Source: Prolixibacteraceae bacterium (GTDB lineage Bacteria > Bacteroidota > Bacteroidia > Bacteroidales > Prolixibacteraceae). From it: a stretch of DNA of 64,000 bases. The translations under genes were made by a program, and so were the position numbers. Every line of letters starts with the position of its first letter. Within the stretch, counting starts at the first letter, position 1. The stretch is taken from assembly GCA_021740385.1 (NCBI GenBank), contig JAIOZY010000001.1:119838-183837 (forward strand), written 5' to 3'. The notes under the pieces were generated by a model that did not search any database, was not told the DNA's origin, and saw nothing but the letters and a program-made list of their open reading frames with translations. This document shows positions 37,848 to 45,589 of this stretch, piece after piece.

Positions 37848-38608
37848 ATTCTTTTCATATTCTGTTGTGAAAAAAAGTTGGGTTTTAGCGGGATGTTAAA
37901 TTTCATCTCTTTAATGGTGACAATTGTTTTATATTCATCTTCATCGGCCGGAATGATTTCCATAACCGAGGGCAATTTGCGGTCGTCGAATTTTTTTACG
38001 GTGTGTGCAAGGTGGGTTTTAACCAGGTACATCTCTTCATCGTAGTATTCGGCTTTAAATGTCATGTATTCATCTTTCGATATCCACATGGTAATTTTCC
38101 CCCAAACTACATTGGCATCTTCCAGCGGAAACATGTCAATTACATAACAATCGTGCCCGTCGATTACCTCGGTGCCTTTCAGTTCGTGTTTGTAATCCTT
38201 AACAAACGACGATTCTTTCAGGATGTCGTCGTTCGAATAATCGGAACCCATCCAGCCCTGCGACATCATGGCGGGCGGAAGTTTTATCAGCCTTTGAATG
38301 GTGGGGTTCCAGCTCCAGAGGTTGTTGCCGTTTTTCAGAAACGATTGTCCTTTTTCTTTGGGCGGGGCTGTTACCAGGGTGAGTGAATTCCCCGACTTTT
38401 CAACCCAGCCTTTAAACTCGAGGTTCCGCTTATAGGCGGGTCTCACAATGGTCATGGACATTTCGCTGTAGCTCGATTTTTCGCCGTTGAATTTGGTGTC
38501 GGCTTTTCGAACAATCTCTTTGGCATCCTGTCCAAATACGTTGGTTGAAAAAATAAATACCAGAATGCCAATGAGGGTTAACGTGATTTGTATTTTTAAT
38601 TGTTTCAT
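37841..38608 (-). CDS. LolA-like outer-membrane lipoprotein-sorting protein
   Basis: A 255-aa periplasmic protein with signal peptide (to STNVFGQ). The body matches the LolA-like 'outer membrane lipoprotein-sorting' family: SYSEMSMTIVRPAYKRNLEFKGW, KEKGQSFLKNGNNLWSWNP, the MMSQGWMGSDYSNDDI block (about 125-140), and HDCYVIDM. Such proteins carry lipid-modified cargo and are found beside RND or ABC exporters. It follows the TetR gene by 14 bp. Its stop is at the edge of the 26-bp repeat array. Confidence 0.88.
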   Translation of the reverse strand: MKQLKIQITLTLIGILVFIFSTNVFGQDAKEIVRKADTKFNGEKSSYSEMSMTIVRPAYKRNLEFKGWVEKSGNSLTLVTAPPKEKGQSFLKNGNNLWSWNPTIQRLIKLPPAMMSQGWMGSDYSNDDILKESSFVKDYKHELKGTEVIDGHDCYVIDMFPLEDANVVWGKITMWISKDEYMTFKAEYYDEEMYLVKTHLAHTVKKFDDRKLPSVMEIIPADEDEYKTIVTIKEMKFNIPLKPNFFSQQNMKRIR

Positions 38609-38622
38609 ATTGGTATTGTATA

Positions 38623-39201
38623 TTATCGTTTTATGTATTTATTTATTAATTGTTTCTTTACTTTTTCAATGGGGTAGAGCGAAGGTGCCATTAAATAATT
38701 GAACCCGATTCCATCAAGCAGCGAACCAAAAATCAGCGCTTCGGTTTCGGGGTCGTCAACGCATTTCCGTTCAAAATAATCTTTAAGCATAGCCAGCAGG
38801 GGCATGTACCACTCCATCATTTTTTGGGCAACCAATTCTTGTAATGATGGTTGGACAAAAAGGCTGAAATAGAGTTTCCAGAACGAATTATTTTCATTCA
38901 ACATGGTAAACATGGAATTGATGTAGTGTTCAAATTCTTCGTCGGAAATGTTGTTGTCTTTATTGATGTCGAAACTGTAAAGAATCTGTTTGAACCCGTG
39001 GTCGAGAATTGCGCTCAACAGCGCTTCTTTACTTTCGAAATAGTTATACATCAAGCCTTTCGAAATGTTAGCTTTTTTGGCAATCATGCTTATTGATGCT
39101 GAATGATACCCTTTTTCGGCAAACAGGCTGAGTGCTGCATCAATGATTATTTGCTTTTTCTCGCTCCTGATTTCTTCGTATTGTTCCGGTGTGCGCGGCA
39201 T
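38623..39201 (-). CDS. TetR-family transcriptional regulator
   Basis: About 192 residues from MPRTPEQYEE. The N-terminal helix-turn-helix (about 12-55) includes IIDAALSLFAEKGYHSASISMIAKKANISKGLMYNYFESKEAL, in pieces typical of TetR; the rest is a helical ligand domain. It is the first gene of the minus-strand LolA-like/ABC/porin module and probably regulates it and itself. An imperfect dyad with ACGGACGGTC lies just upstream. Confidence 0.92.
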   Translation of the reverse strand: MPRTPEQYEEIRSEKKQIIIDAALSLFAEKGYHSASISMIAKKANISKGLMYNYFESKEALLSAILDHGFKQILYSFDINKDNNISDEEFEHYINSMFTMLNENNSFWKLYFSLFVQPSLQELVAQKMMEWYMPLLAMLKDYFERKCVDDPETEALIFGSLLDGIGFNYLMAPSLYPIEKVKKQLINKYIKR

Positions 39202-39230
39202 AATGGTTAAACGGTTGGTCAATTAATGAA

Positions 39231-39244
39231 TGAACGGACGGTCA
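39231..39244. promoter_or_regulatory. Putative TetR operator
   Basis: TGAACGGACGGTCA is an imperfect dyad typical of sites bound by TetR-type regulators, 30-43 bp upstream of the regulator start. Binding is an inference. Confidence 0.4.
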
Positions 39245-39459
39245 AAGCTAAAAAAGATATTTTAATTGAACAAGTGTTTAGTGAAAAAAAATAAAGAAAA
39301 TCAGGCGTGAACATTTAGATTTAATATTTACGATACAGAATGGGACCTTGAACTTGATGAAAAGGTTTATTATGCCCCATAGAAATCGTTGAGTTCGTAA
39401 TCGTTTTAATTAGAATATTTTAATTAAATTTGTTGCAAATTGTAAATCCGATTTTCAAA

Positions 39460-40635
39460 ATGCAAAAGCTAATCGAAAGAAATTGTGCCAGAGACGTTCA
39501 GTTAAACCGTAAAGTATTTCCGGTTACTGCGATACTTGGCCCCAGGCAATGTGGGAAAACAACGTTGGTAAAAATGCTTTCAGATGAAATTTCATCTATT
39601 GTTTACCTGGACCTTCAGAATATTGAAGATGTAAACAAGTTGAGCGATCCGCGGATGTTTTTTCGGGATAAGGAAGGGGCAGTGATCTGTTTGGATGAAA
39701 TACAACGTATGCCTGAACTTTTCAACGACTTACGCAGCATTATTGATTCAAACAGACAAAAAGGGCGTTTCATTATATTGGGATCAGCTTCGCCACAGTT
39801 AATACAAAAAAGTTCGGAAACCCTGGCTGGCAGAATAGGCTTTATCGAGTTAACTCCGTTTTTGATTTCCGAGTTGATCGATAATGAAGTTAAATCTTTC
39901 GAACTTAATGACTATATTTTCAAGGGAGGTTTTCCTGAAAGTTTTCTATCTGAAAATGTTGATGAAAGCAAATTATGGCTTGAGAATTTTATCCGGACAT
40001 ATATTGAACGTGATTTGCCGCAATTGGGTATCCAGTTGCCTTCGATGCAAATAAGGCGTTTGCTCACAATGCTTTCACATACGCAGGGGCAGTTGTTTAA
40101 TTCGAACAAATTGGCAGAATCAATGGGGGTTACGCATCCAACAATACGTCGTTATGTCGATTTGTTTGAGCAAACATTCCTGGTCAGGACACTTCAGCCA
40201 TTTATCCTGAATGTTAAGAAGCGGTTGGTGAAATCGGCCAAGGTTTATGTGCGCGATTCGGGTATCCTTCATCAATTATTGCAAATTAATGATTTTGACC
40301 ATCTCCTGGGGCATCCGGTTTTTGGTAGTTCGTGGGAAGGGATCGTTGTTGAAAATGTAATTGCCGAAATGCCCGGCTGGCAACCTTATTTTTACCGTAC
40401 AGCAACTGGCGATGAAGTTGATTTGGTTATGGTAAACGGAGACAGGCGACTTGCTATTGAATGCAAGGCCTCGACAGCCCCGAAATTAACGAAGGGTTTT
40501 TGGAACGTGCTAAACGATATCAAACCGGAACATGTCTGGGTGGTTGCACTTGTCAACGATAGTTACCCCATTAAAGAAAATGTAACGGTTTGTGGTTTGC
40601 CACATCTTTTTCCTGAACTAAGAAAGATTGGATAA
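39460..40635 (+). CDS. AAA ATPase with DUF4143 nuclease-like domain
   Basis: About 391 residues from MQKLIERNC. Walker A is GPRQCGKTT (27-35), Walker B is in AVICLDEIQRMPEL, and arginine-sensor-like ASPQLIQ follows. The C-terminal half is DUF4143 with a restriction-endonuclease-like core (GDEVDLVMVNGDRRLAIECKAS: Asp, Glu and Lys in PD-(D/E)xK arrangement). An -7 element TAAATTTG (39425-39432) lies upstream of the chosen ATG; a longer TTG-start frame begins inside it. Such proteins are abundant, often single genes of unknown role linked to defence or toxin loci. Here an AbiE remnant follows. Confidence 0.88.
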   Translation: MQKLIERNCARDVQLNRKVFPVTAILGPRQCGKTTLVKMLSDEISSIVYLDLQNIEDVNKLSDPRMFFRDKEGAVICLDEIQRMPELFNDLRSIIDSNRQKGRFIILGSASPQLIQKSSETLAGRIGFIELTPFLISELIDNEVKSFELNDYIFKGGFPESFLSENVDESKLWLENFIRTYIERDLPQLGIQLPSMQIRRLLTMLSHTQGQLFNSNKLAESMGVTHPTIRRYVDLFEQTFLVRTLQPFILNVKKRLVKSAKVYVRDSGILHQLLQINDFDHLLGHPVFGSSWEGIVVENVIAEMPGWQPYFYRTATGDEVDLVMVNGDRRLAIECKASTAPKLTKGFWNVLNDIKPEHVWVVALVNDSYPIKENVTVCGLPHLFPELRKIG

Positions 40636-40750
40636 CTTAATACCCCCTCTCCAAAACACATACATACCAAATTTTAATGAGGGCATTTGGTGATGACTGT
40701 GGCTTCGGCGGCACGCGAAAAAGCTACTGCGATAGCGTGCGGTGGCACAA

Positions 40751-40816
40751 GCGCGGTTTTAGTGAGGGTGTTGGGGCAGGGGAGTACAGTACATTCACTT
40801 GCAGCGCATTCACTAA
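40751..40816. repeat. REP-like element copy A
   Basis: GCGCGGTTTTAGTGAGGG... followed by GGGGCAGGGG and ACATTCACTTGCAG...CATTCACTAA. The same series, with an internal duplication, occurs at 41723-41847 on the other side of the AbiE remnant. The 261-bp gap around it (40636-40896) has no ORF that I support. Confidence 0.65.
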
Positions 40817-40838
40817 CCCTGCCTTTTATTTATTCAAT

Positions 40839-40871
40839 ATTGACATTCCCAAAAAAAAAACAATAAATTTG
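40839..40871 (+). promoter_or_regulatory. Promoter of the AbiEi-like gene
   Basis: ATTG at 40839-40842, 21-bp spacer (mostly A), TAAATTTG at 40864-40871, about 25 bp before the ATG at 40897. Confidence 0.6.
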
Positions 40872-40896
40872 TGAACTGAATATACCAAATAAAAGT

Positions 40897-41475
40897 ATGA
40901 TTAGTTCACGAAATAATATTTTACCACTGCTCTACAAAAGCGATCAAACGGTCTTCCGTTTAAAAGATATCGCGCTTTTGGCGGGCGAATCGAATTTTCA
41001 ATCGTTGAATAAACGGGTTAACTACCTCGTGAAGAAAGGGGAATTGATCAACCTGCGAAAAGGTGTTTATGCCATTCACAATTACAACGAAGAAGAGCTT
41101 TCAACAAAAATATTTTCACCTTCTTATCTTTCAAACGACTATGTGCTGCAAAAAGAAGGAATCATGTTCCAGTACAGCAAGGCATATACATCTGTCAGTT
41201 ATTTGTCGAGGGTTGTTGAAGCCGGAAACGCAACTTTTGTATACCGGAAAATAAAAAACGAAATACTCGTAAATACTGCCGGAATTGATATTCAAAAAAG
41301 CGGCTTGGGCATTGCCTGTCCCGAGAGGGCCTTGCTTGACTACTTGTATTTATTTGGGGATACTTACTTTGACAATCTAAACGTAATAAGTAAACAAAAA
41401 ATTAAAAAATTACTTTCAATCTACAATTCAAAAACATTAACCGACAGAACCTTGAAAATATTGCAAAATGCTTGA
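40897..41475 (+). CDS. AbiEi-type antitoxin
   Basis: A 192-aa protein with an N-terminal winged-helix start (FRLKDIALLAGESNFQSLNKRVNYLVKKGELINLRKG in pieces) as in AbiEi antitoxins, and a second domain (SYLSNDYVLQKEG, and ACPERALLDYLYLF) typical of that family. AbiEi represses its operon and blocks the AbiEii nucleotidyltransferase toxin. It overlaps the toxin start by eight bases (41468-41475), the normal arrangement, but the toxin is deleted. Confidence 0.85.
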   Translation: MISSRNNILPLLYKSDQTVFRLKDIALLAGESNFQSLNKRVNYLVKKGELINLRKGVYAIHNYNEEELSTKIFSPSYLSNDYVLQKEGIMFQYSKAYTSVSYLSRVVEAGNATFVYRKIKNEILVNTAGIDIQKSGLGIACPERALLDYLYLFGDTYFDNLNVISKQKIKKLLSIYNSKTLTDRTLKILQNA

Positions 41476-41721
41476 TATTAACCGACACAAGTTTATCATG
41501 TTACAGATTCTGAAAGATATCTATTCAGATATTGAAATGGCAGGCAGCCTGGGTTTTAAAGGAGGTACGGCATTGATGTGTTAGAAAATGAAAGCCATAG
41601 AAATGTATTGCAGGGAATGGGCGATTTAATGGATCACAAAATGAAGGTTTTTGTAAAGAACAAACTTTTAGATGAAACCATAAGCTTACTCAGGTTTTAC
41701 AAGGAATTTCCACCACGCTAA
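41468..41721 (+). pseudogene. AbiEii toxin remnant with internal deletion
   Basis: The first frame from ATG 41468 gives LDINRHKFIMLQILKD and ends GFKGGTALM-C then TAG at 41582-41584: this is the start of AbiEii nucleotidyltransferase, cut just at the GG(S/T) substrate motif. Another frame then runs from about 41578 as LENESHRNVLQGMGDLM ... FVKNKLLDETISLLRF to TAA at 41719-41721, which resembles the C-terminal end of the same family. Roughly 150-200 residues of the catalytic core are missing. The module is a dead toxin with an intact antitoxin. Confidence 0.85.
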
Positions 41722-41847
41722 AGCGCGGTGTTAGTGAGGGTGTTGTCATGGCCGTGTTTTTTGTCACCACGCTAAAGTGTGGTGTTGGTGAAGGTTTTGG
41801 GGCAGGGCATGGCAGTAAAGTACATTCACTTGCAGGGCATTCACTAA
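41709..41847. repeat. REP-like element copy B with palindromes
   Basis: Two palindromes, CACCACGC-TAAA-GCGCGGTG (41711-41730) and CACCACGCTAAAGTGTGGTG (about 41766-41786), precede the GGGGCAGGG / ACATTCACTTGCAG / CATTCACTAA part that is shared with copy A at 40751-40816. The element overlaps the stop codon of pgl on the other strand. Confidence 0.65.
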
Positions 41848-42563
41848 TACAACTTTTGTGCGGAGAATTTATCCAGCAGCCATGTGAGCTTCCCGTTAAG
41901 CGCCATTATGTTGCCGGCTGGCAGCGATTTTTTCTGATCAACGATCACTTCTCTTACTTTTGCTGCTTTCTTTTCCCCAACTGCCAGTAAAATAATGTGA
42001 TTTGAATTGTTAATTACAGGCCCGGTCAGAGTAATGCGTTTTTGCCCGGTAATGGGGTGGGAGGCAACTTCACAAATTTTATCCGATTCCAATAGCTCCA
42101 TTTGGTTTGGGAAAATGGACGCCGTATGCCCGTCTTCGCCCAAACCAAGCAGCATAATATCGAAAACGGGAAAGCCATTTTCTAACGGTACATGTTTTAT
42201 TATTTCTTCCGAATAGCGGACAGCTTCTTTCTCCGCTTCGTTTTCGCCCTTTACCCGGTGGATGTTTTTTTGGGGAATGCCAATGGGTTTTAGCCACAGT
42301 TCGTTGGCCCATTTGTAATTGCTGTCGTTGTGCGAGGGGGGCACGCAGCGGTCGTCGCCCCACCAAAAGTGAAAACGGTCGTTAGCCAGTTCGCTCCCGT
42401 ATTTTTCTGAAAGATAACTGAATATCGTTTTTGGTGTTGAGCCGCCCGAAAGGGCAATGTGAACCGGAGCATTTTCCTGCTTTTTCAAATTTTCAAACAA
42501 GATTTTGGCAAAAGCCTCAGCAATTTCATCGGTATTTTTAAATATGTTAATATCCATGTTCAT
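41844..42563 (-). CDS. pgl: 6-phosphogluconolactonase
   Basis: A 239-aa enzyme hydrolysing 6-phosphogluconolactone in the oxidative pentose phosphate pathway. Diagnostic segments: HIALSGGSTPKTIFSYL (about 36-52), WWGDDRCVPPSHNDSNY, FPVFDIMLLGLGEDGHTASIFP, and TGQKRITLTGPVINNS. Length and motif order fit DevB-type enzymes. It follows zwf in the same operon orientation after a 118-bp gap. The last codons overlap a REP-like repeat. Confidence 0.95.
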   Translation of the reverse strand: MNMDINIFKNTDEIAEAFAKILFENLKKQENAPVHIALSGGSTPKTIFSYLSEKYGSELANDRFHFWWGDDRCVPPSHNDSNYKWANELWLKPIGIPQKNIHRVKGENEAEKEAVRYSEEIIKHVPLENGFPVFDIMLLGLGEDGHTASIFPNQMELLESDKICEVASHPITGQKRITLTGPVINNSNHIILLAVGEKKAAKVREVIVDQKKSLPAGNIMALNGKLTWLLDKFSAQKLY

Positions 42564-42681
42564 TATTTATTTCCTAATATCAACAGAAAAAATGTCGAAT
42601 TTGCTTAAAGCAATAAACAGAAACCAACAAAAATTGCTTGTTGCGCTAAGCAAAAAATAAATTTCAAATCCCAGAACCCAG

Positions 42682-44187
42682 TTACAACTCACAATACTCC
42701 CCGTCGTTCGACAAATTTTTACAGGGGTAACGCCAGCCGCTTTCTTCGTCGGCAATCAGTTCATCGGCTGCACGGGGACCCCAGCTTCCGGCAGGGTAAC
42801 CGTGAAGCGGAAAATCGGGGTTTTCGTCCCACTCATCGAGAATGGGTTGTACAATTTCCCAGGCTTTTTCAACATTATCGCCCCGGGCGTAAAGGGTGGC
42901 ATCGCCGTTAATGCCATCGAGCAGGAGGCGTTCGTAGGCCGTGGGCAGGTAGTTTTCAGCCATGTCGGAATAATGAAAATCGAGGTTGACGGTTTTTACG
43001 GTGAAGCCTGAACCGGGCTGTTTTAGTCCCATTTTCAGCAATATGCCTTCATCGGGCTGTATGCGTATAATCAGTTGGTTTGGGATGTTGGTTGCACCAT
43101 GTGCCGAGTCGAACAAATGGTGTGGTGTAGGCCTGAAATGGATTACAATTTCGGTAACCCGTGCAGGCAATTTTTTACCAGTGCGCAGGTAAAACGGGAT
43201 GCCACTCCAGCGCCAGTTGTCTATATGCAGTTTAATGGCGGCAAAGGTTTCGGTCCGAGATTTGGGGTTTACCCCGTCTTCTTCGCGATAACCTTTTACT
43301 TGTTTGCCTTGTATTAGTGAGGATGTATATTGCCCCTGAACTATATTTTCTTGCAGCTTTTCCCGGTTAAGCGGCCTGACTGACTGGAATACTTTCAGCA
43401 TTTCATTACGAATGGCATCGGCTTCAATAACGGTGGGCGGTTCCATGGCTACCAGTCCAACCAATTGCAATAAATGGTTTTGTAACATGTCCCTGAGTGC
43501 CCCCGACTGGTCGTAATAACCCCCGCGTTTTTCAACCCCCAGTTTTTCGGCCGAGGTAATTTGAATGTGGTCGATGTATTTATGGTTCCACAGCGGTTCC
43601 CAAAGACTATTCGCAAAACGGAGCACAAGCAGGTTCTGAACGGTTTCTTTTCCCAGGTAATGATCGATGCGGTAAATTTGTTTTTCTGTAAAATATTTTA
43701 GTAAATCGCGATTTAGTTGCCTGGCTGAAGTTAGGTTGTGTCCAAAGGGTTTTTCAATCACCAGCCTTCTGAAACCATCATCTTCTTTGTTTAGGCCAAC
43801 TGCTGCAAGATGTTTGGGAATAACAGCATACAGCTTTGGCGGTGTCGACAGATAAAAGAGCATGTTGCCGGGCATGTTTTTTTCTTTTTTAATCCGTTCA
43901 ATATGCTCTTTCAATTCATGGTATTCTTGCTCGTTTGAAGGTTCTAAGGGCTGGTAATGCAGGTGGTTTAAAAAATCGGAGGTCGTGTCGTCGGCGGGTA
44001 AAAAACCTTGCATCTTATCCCTGAACTGTTTATCGGACAAAGGGGTACGACTAACGCCCAAAATGGCGTACGGATGCTCGAGCAGGTTTTGTTTGTGTAA
44101 ATTGAAAAGGGCCGGTATGAGCATGCGTTGGGTCAGGTCGCCCGAGGCGCCAAAAATTACCGCGATATGTGATTTGGTTCTGTTCAT
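42682..44187 (-). CDS. zwf: Glucose-6-phosphate 1-dehydrogenase
   Basis: About 501 residues from MNRTKSHIAVIFG. The Rossmann motif IFGASGDLTQRM binds NADP(+), the catalytic motif is RIDHYLGKE, and RIQPDEGILLK lies in the C-terminal domain; the enzyme oxidises glucose-6-phosphate to the lactone. The longer upstream frame (12 residues) lacks homology. It precedes pgl, so together they make the oxidative branch. gnd is not in the window. Confidence 0.97.
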   Translation of the reverse strand: MNRTKSHIAVIFGASGDLTQRMLIPALFNLHKQNLLEHPYAILGVSRTPLSDKQFRDKMQGFLPADDTTSDFLNHLHYQPLEPSNEQEYHELKEHIERIKKEKNMPGNMLFYLSTPPKLYAVIPKHLAAVGLNKEDDGFRRLVIEKPFGHNLTSARQLNRDLLKYFTEKQIYRIDHYLGKETVQNLLVLRFANSLWEPLWNHKYIDHIQITSAEKLGVEKRGGYYDQSGALRDMLQNHLLQLVGLVAMEPPTVIEADAIRNEMLKVFQSVRPLNREKLQENIVQGQYTSSLIQGKQVKGYREEDGVNPKSRTETFAAIKLHIDNWRWSGIPFYLRTGKKLPARVTEIVIHFRPTPHHLFDSAHGATNIPNQLIIRIQPDEGILLKMGLKQPGSGFTVKTVNLDFHYSDMAENYLPTAYERLLLDGINGDATLYARGDNVEKAWEIVQPILDEWDENPDFPLHGYPAGSWGPRAADELIADEESGWRYPCKNLSNDGEYCEL

Positions 44188-44274
44188 TTTTTTGCTTTTT
44201 CGGTATATACAATTGTTAAACAAAACAACGAAAAAGTCTGTAATGTTTTTGTGATTGCTGTTACAATACGATTA

Positions 44275-44895
44275 TCAGGTTGTCCATACAACAATATGCC
44301 CATCAATATTGTAATAGCGCAAATCGTAATGGATGGTTTCTTTATGGCATTTACAGATGCCTTTCAGTGTTCCGTTCTTTTTGATATCAACGATTTTTAT
44401 CTGTTTTGAAAAGTCGATGTTTTGAGTATTCACCGATTTAAAAATGGCCTCCTTGGCACACCAGTGAATGATTTTATTTTCCGATGACGGATTTTTTTCA
44501 ATGTTGGCCAATTCATCCGGAGAAAGGAAGCGGTTCAGTATTTTATCGATATTCCGATTGTTTTTTTCGATGTCGATACCGGCGTATGGACTGGTGCAAA
44601 GCAATATGCCAACCATCTCTTTCGAGTGGGAAATGCTCAGGTGCCGGGTATGGTTGTTTATGATGGGTTTTCCGGTTTCGTAATAGGTAATGTTTGGCCA
44701 GTAGCCCAGTGCTTCGAAAAACATAACCCGTACGGCCAGCCATTCTTTTTTACGCTGTATGTTTTTAATTTTGGAATAAATGGTGGTGTCGTAGGGTGTT
44801 AGCCGTGCTTTATTTTCAAAAAAATCGAGGGGCTCGGTCAGTTTCCAGAGCACAATGCGGTAATCCGATTCGTATTGATTTATTATCAGTGGCAT
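44275..44895 (-). CDS. 4'-phosphopantetheinyl transferase (Sfp type)
   Basis: A 206-aa protein of the Sfp/AcpS superfamily. The magnesium- and CoA-binding signatures are GIDIEKNNRN (about 113-122) and WCAKEAIFKSV (about 148-158), with HLSISHSKEM upstream. It transfers phosphopantetheine from CoA to carrier proteins. The ATG shares a base with the gldD stop (TAATG), so the genes are translationally coupled. Pairing of gldD with a phosphopantetheinyl transferase is known in Bacteroidota, but no carrier-protein target is encoded here. Confidence 0.9.
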   Translation of the reverse strand: MPLIINQYESDYRIVLWKLTEPLDFFENKARLTPYDTTIYSKIKNIQRKKEWLAVRVMFFEALGYWPNITYYETGKPIINNHTRHLSISHSKEMVGILLCTSPYAGIDIEKNNRNIDKILNRFLSPDELANIEKNPSSENKIIHWCAKEAIFKSVNTQNIDFSKQIKIVDIKKNGTLKGICKCHKETIHYDLRYYNIDGHIVVWTT

Positions 44896-45476
44896 TATTG
44901 TTTCCAGCTAAATGTTTCTACCAAATGAATGATATCTTCTTTATAAAAGTCGATCACAGGATTTAGGGAATCGTAATTTGGGGTTTCGCTAATGTAAAAC
45001 GAGCCCCTGATGAAATGTTTTACGCTGTCGGTTAAGTGAAACTGGTAAGGCGAAGCGGCATTCCCTTTTATCTCGTACAGGGTTCCAAAAATCCTTTTAT
45101 CGGCATTGACGTATATTTTTTCATTTATGGCGTTGGCTTTTATTGAGTGTTTGTAAACCAGCTCGCGCGATTCTTCTGTTAAGTCGGCGAGGTTGTTCTT
45201 TACAGGTTTATACGATAAGTGAATAGTTGCGTTGTTTTGTTCCGAAACAATGTTCATCCAAAATGGCTCTGCATTGTACGAGCTGTCGGGCTGGGTATTG
45301 GCATATACCGGGTATTCGAAAGCGAAAGGGTAGTTGGTGTCAAAAGCATGATAGGCCTTTTCGGGGAAACCGATGCGGAAATATCCCCGGGGCTTTGGGG
45401 TGTATTTATCCTTGCAGCCCGCTGCCAGTAGAAGCAATGTTAAGAATATCAGATTTATTTTCATCTGTTTTTTCAT
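44895..45476 (-). CDS. gldD: Gliding-motility lipoprotein GldD
   Basis: A 193-aa lipoprotein (signal with lipobox LAAGC, Cys21). YTPKPRGYFRIGFPEKAYHAFDTNYPF and FEYPVYANTQPDSS are characteristic of GldD. GldD is needed for gliding and chitin use in Flavobacterium johnsoniae; its biochemical role is not settled. Many non-gliding Bacteroidota keep it next to gldE, as here, so function should not be taken as gliding in this organism. Gene gap to gldE holds two palindromes. Confidence 0.93.
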   Translation of the reverse strand: MKKQMKINLIFLTLLLLAAGCKDKYTPKPRGYFRIGFPEKAYHAFDTNYPFAFEYPVYANTQPDSSYNAEPFWMNIVSEQNNATIHLSYKPVKNNLADLTEESRELVYKHSIKANAINEKIYVNADKRIFGTLYEIKGNAASPYQFHLTDSVKHFIRGSFYISETPNYDSLNPVIDFYKEDIIHLVETFSWKQ

Positions 45477-45500
45477 TTATTGTTATTTTTTACGGTAACT

Positions 45501-45541
45501 CCCCGATTTTTCGGGGTAACTTCTCCCGATGTACATCGGGA
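45501..45541. repeat. Two CCCGA...TCGGG palindromes between gldE and gldD
   Basis: CCCCGA-TTTT-TCGGGG at 45501-45516 and TCCCGATG-TA-CATCGGGA at 45524-45541 within a 113-bp gap. They belong to a dispersed family seen also near 15212, 30798 and 60426. Confidence 0.6.
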
Positions 45542-45589
45542 TTGTTTTATTTGCCTGAATGGATGTTTTTTGTTTTTTAACGAGCAGAT

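Noticed and set aside
40677..40874. Plus-strand ORF of 65 codons in the REP-like region
   Set aside because: Composition follows the repeats, it has no homology that I can recognise, and its frame is broken in the other repeat copy.
39460..41721. AAA ATPase and AbiE together as one defence island
   Set aside because: DUF4143 ATPases occur widely as single genes, there is a 261-bp repeat-filled gap, and the AbiE toxin is broken.
44275..44895. Phosphopantetheinyl transferase as sign of a polyketide or peptide gene cluster
   Set aside because: No synthase or carrier-protein gene is adjacent; its pairing with gldD is a common phylum arrangement.
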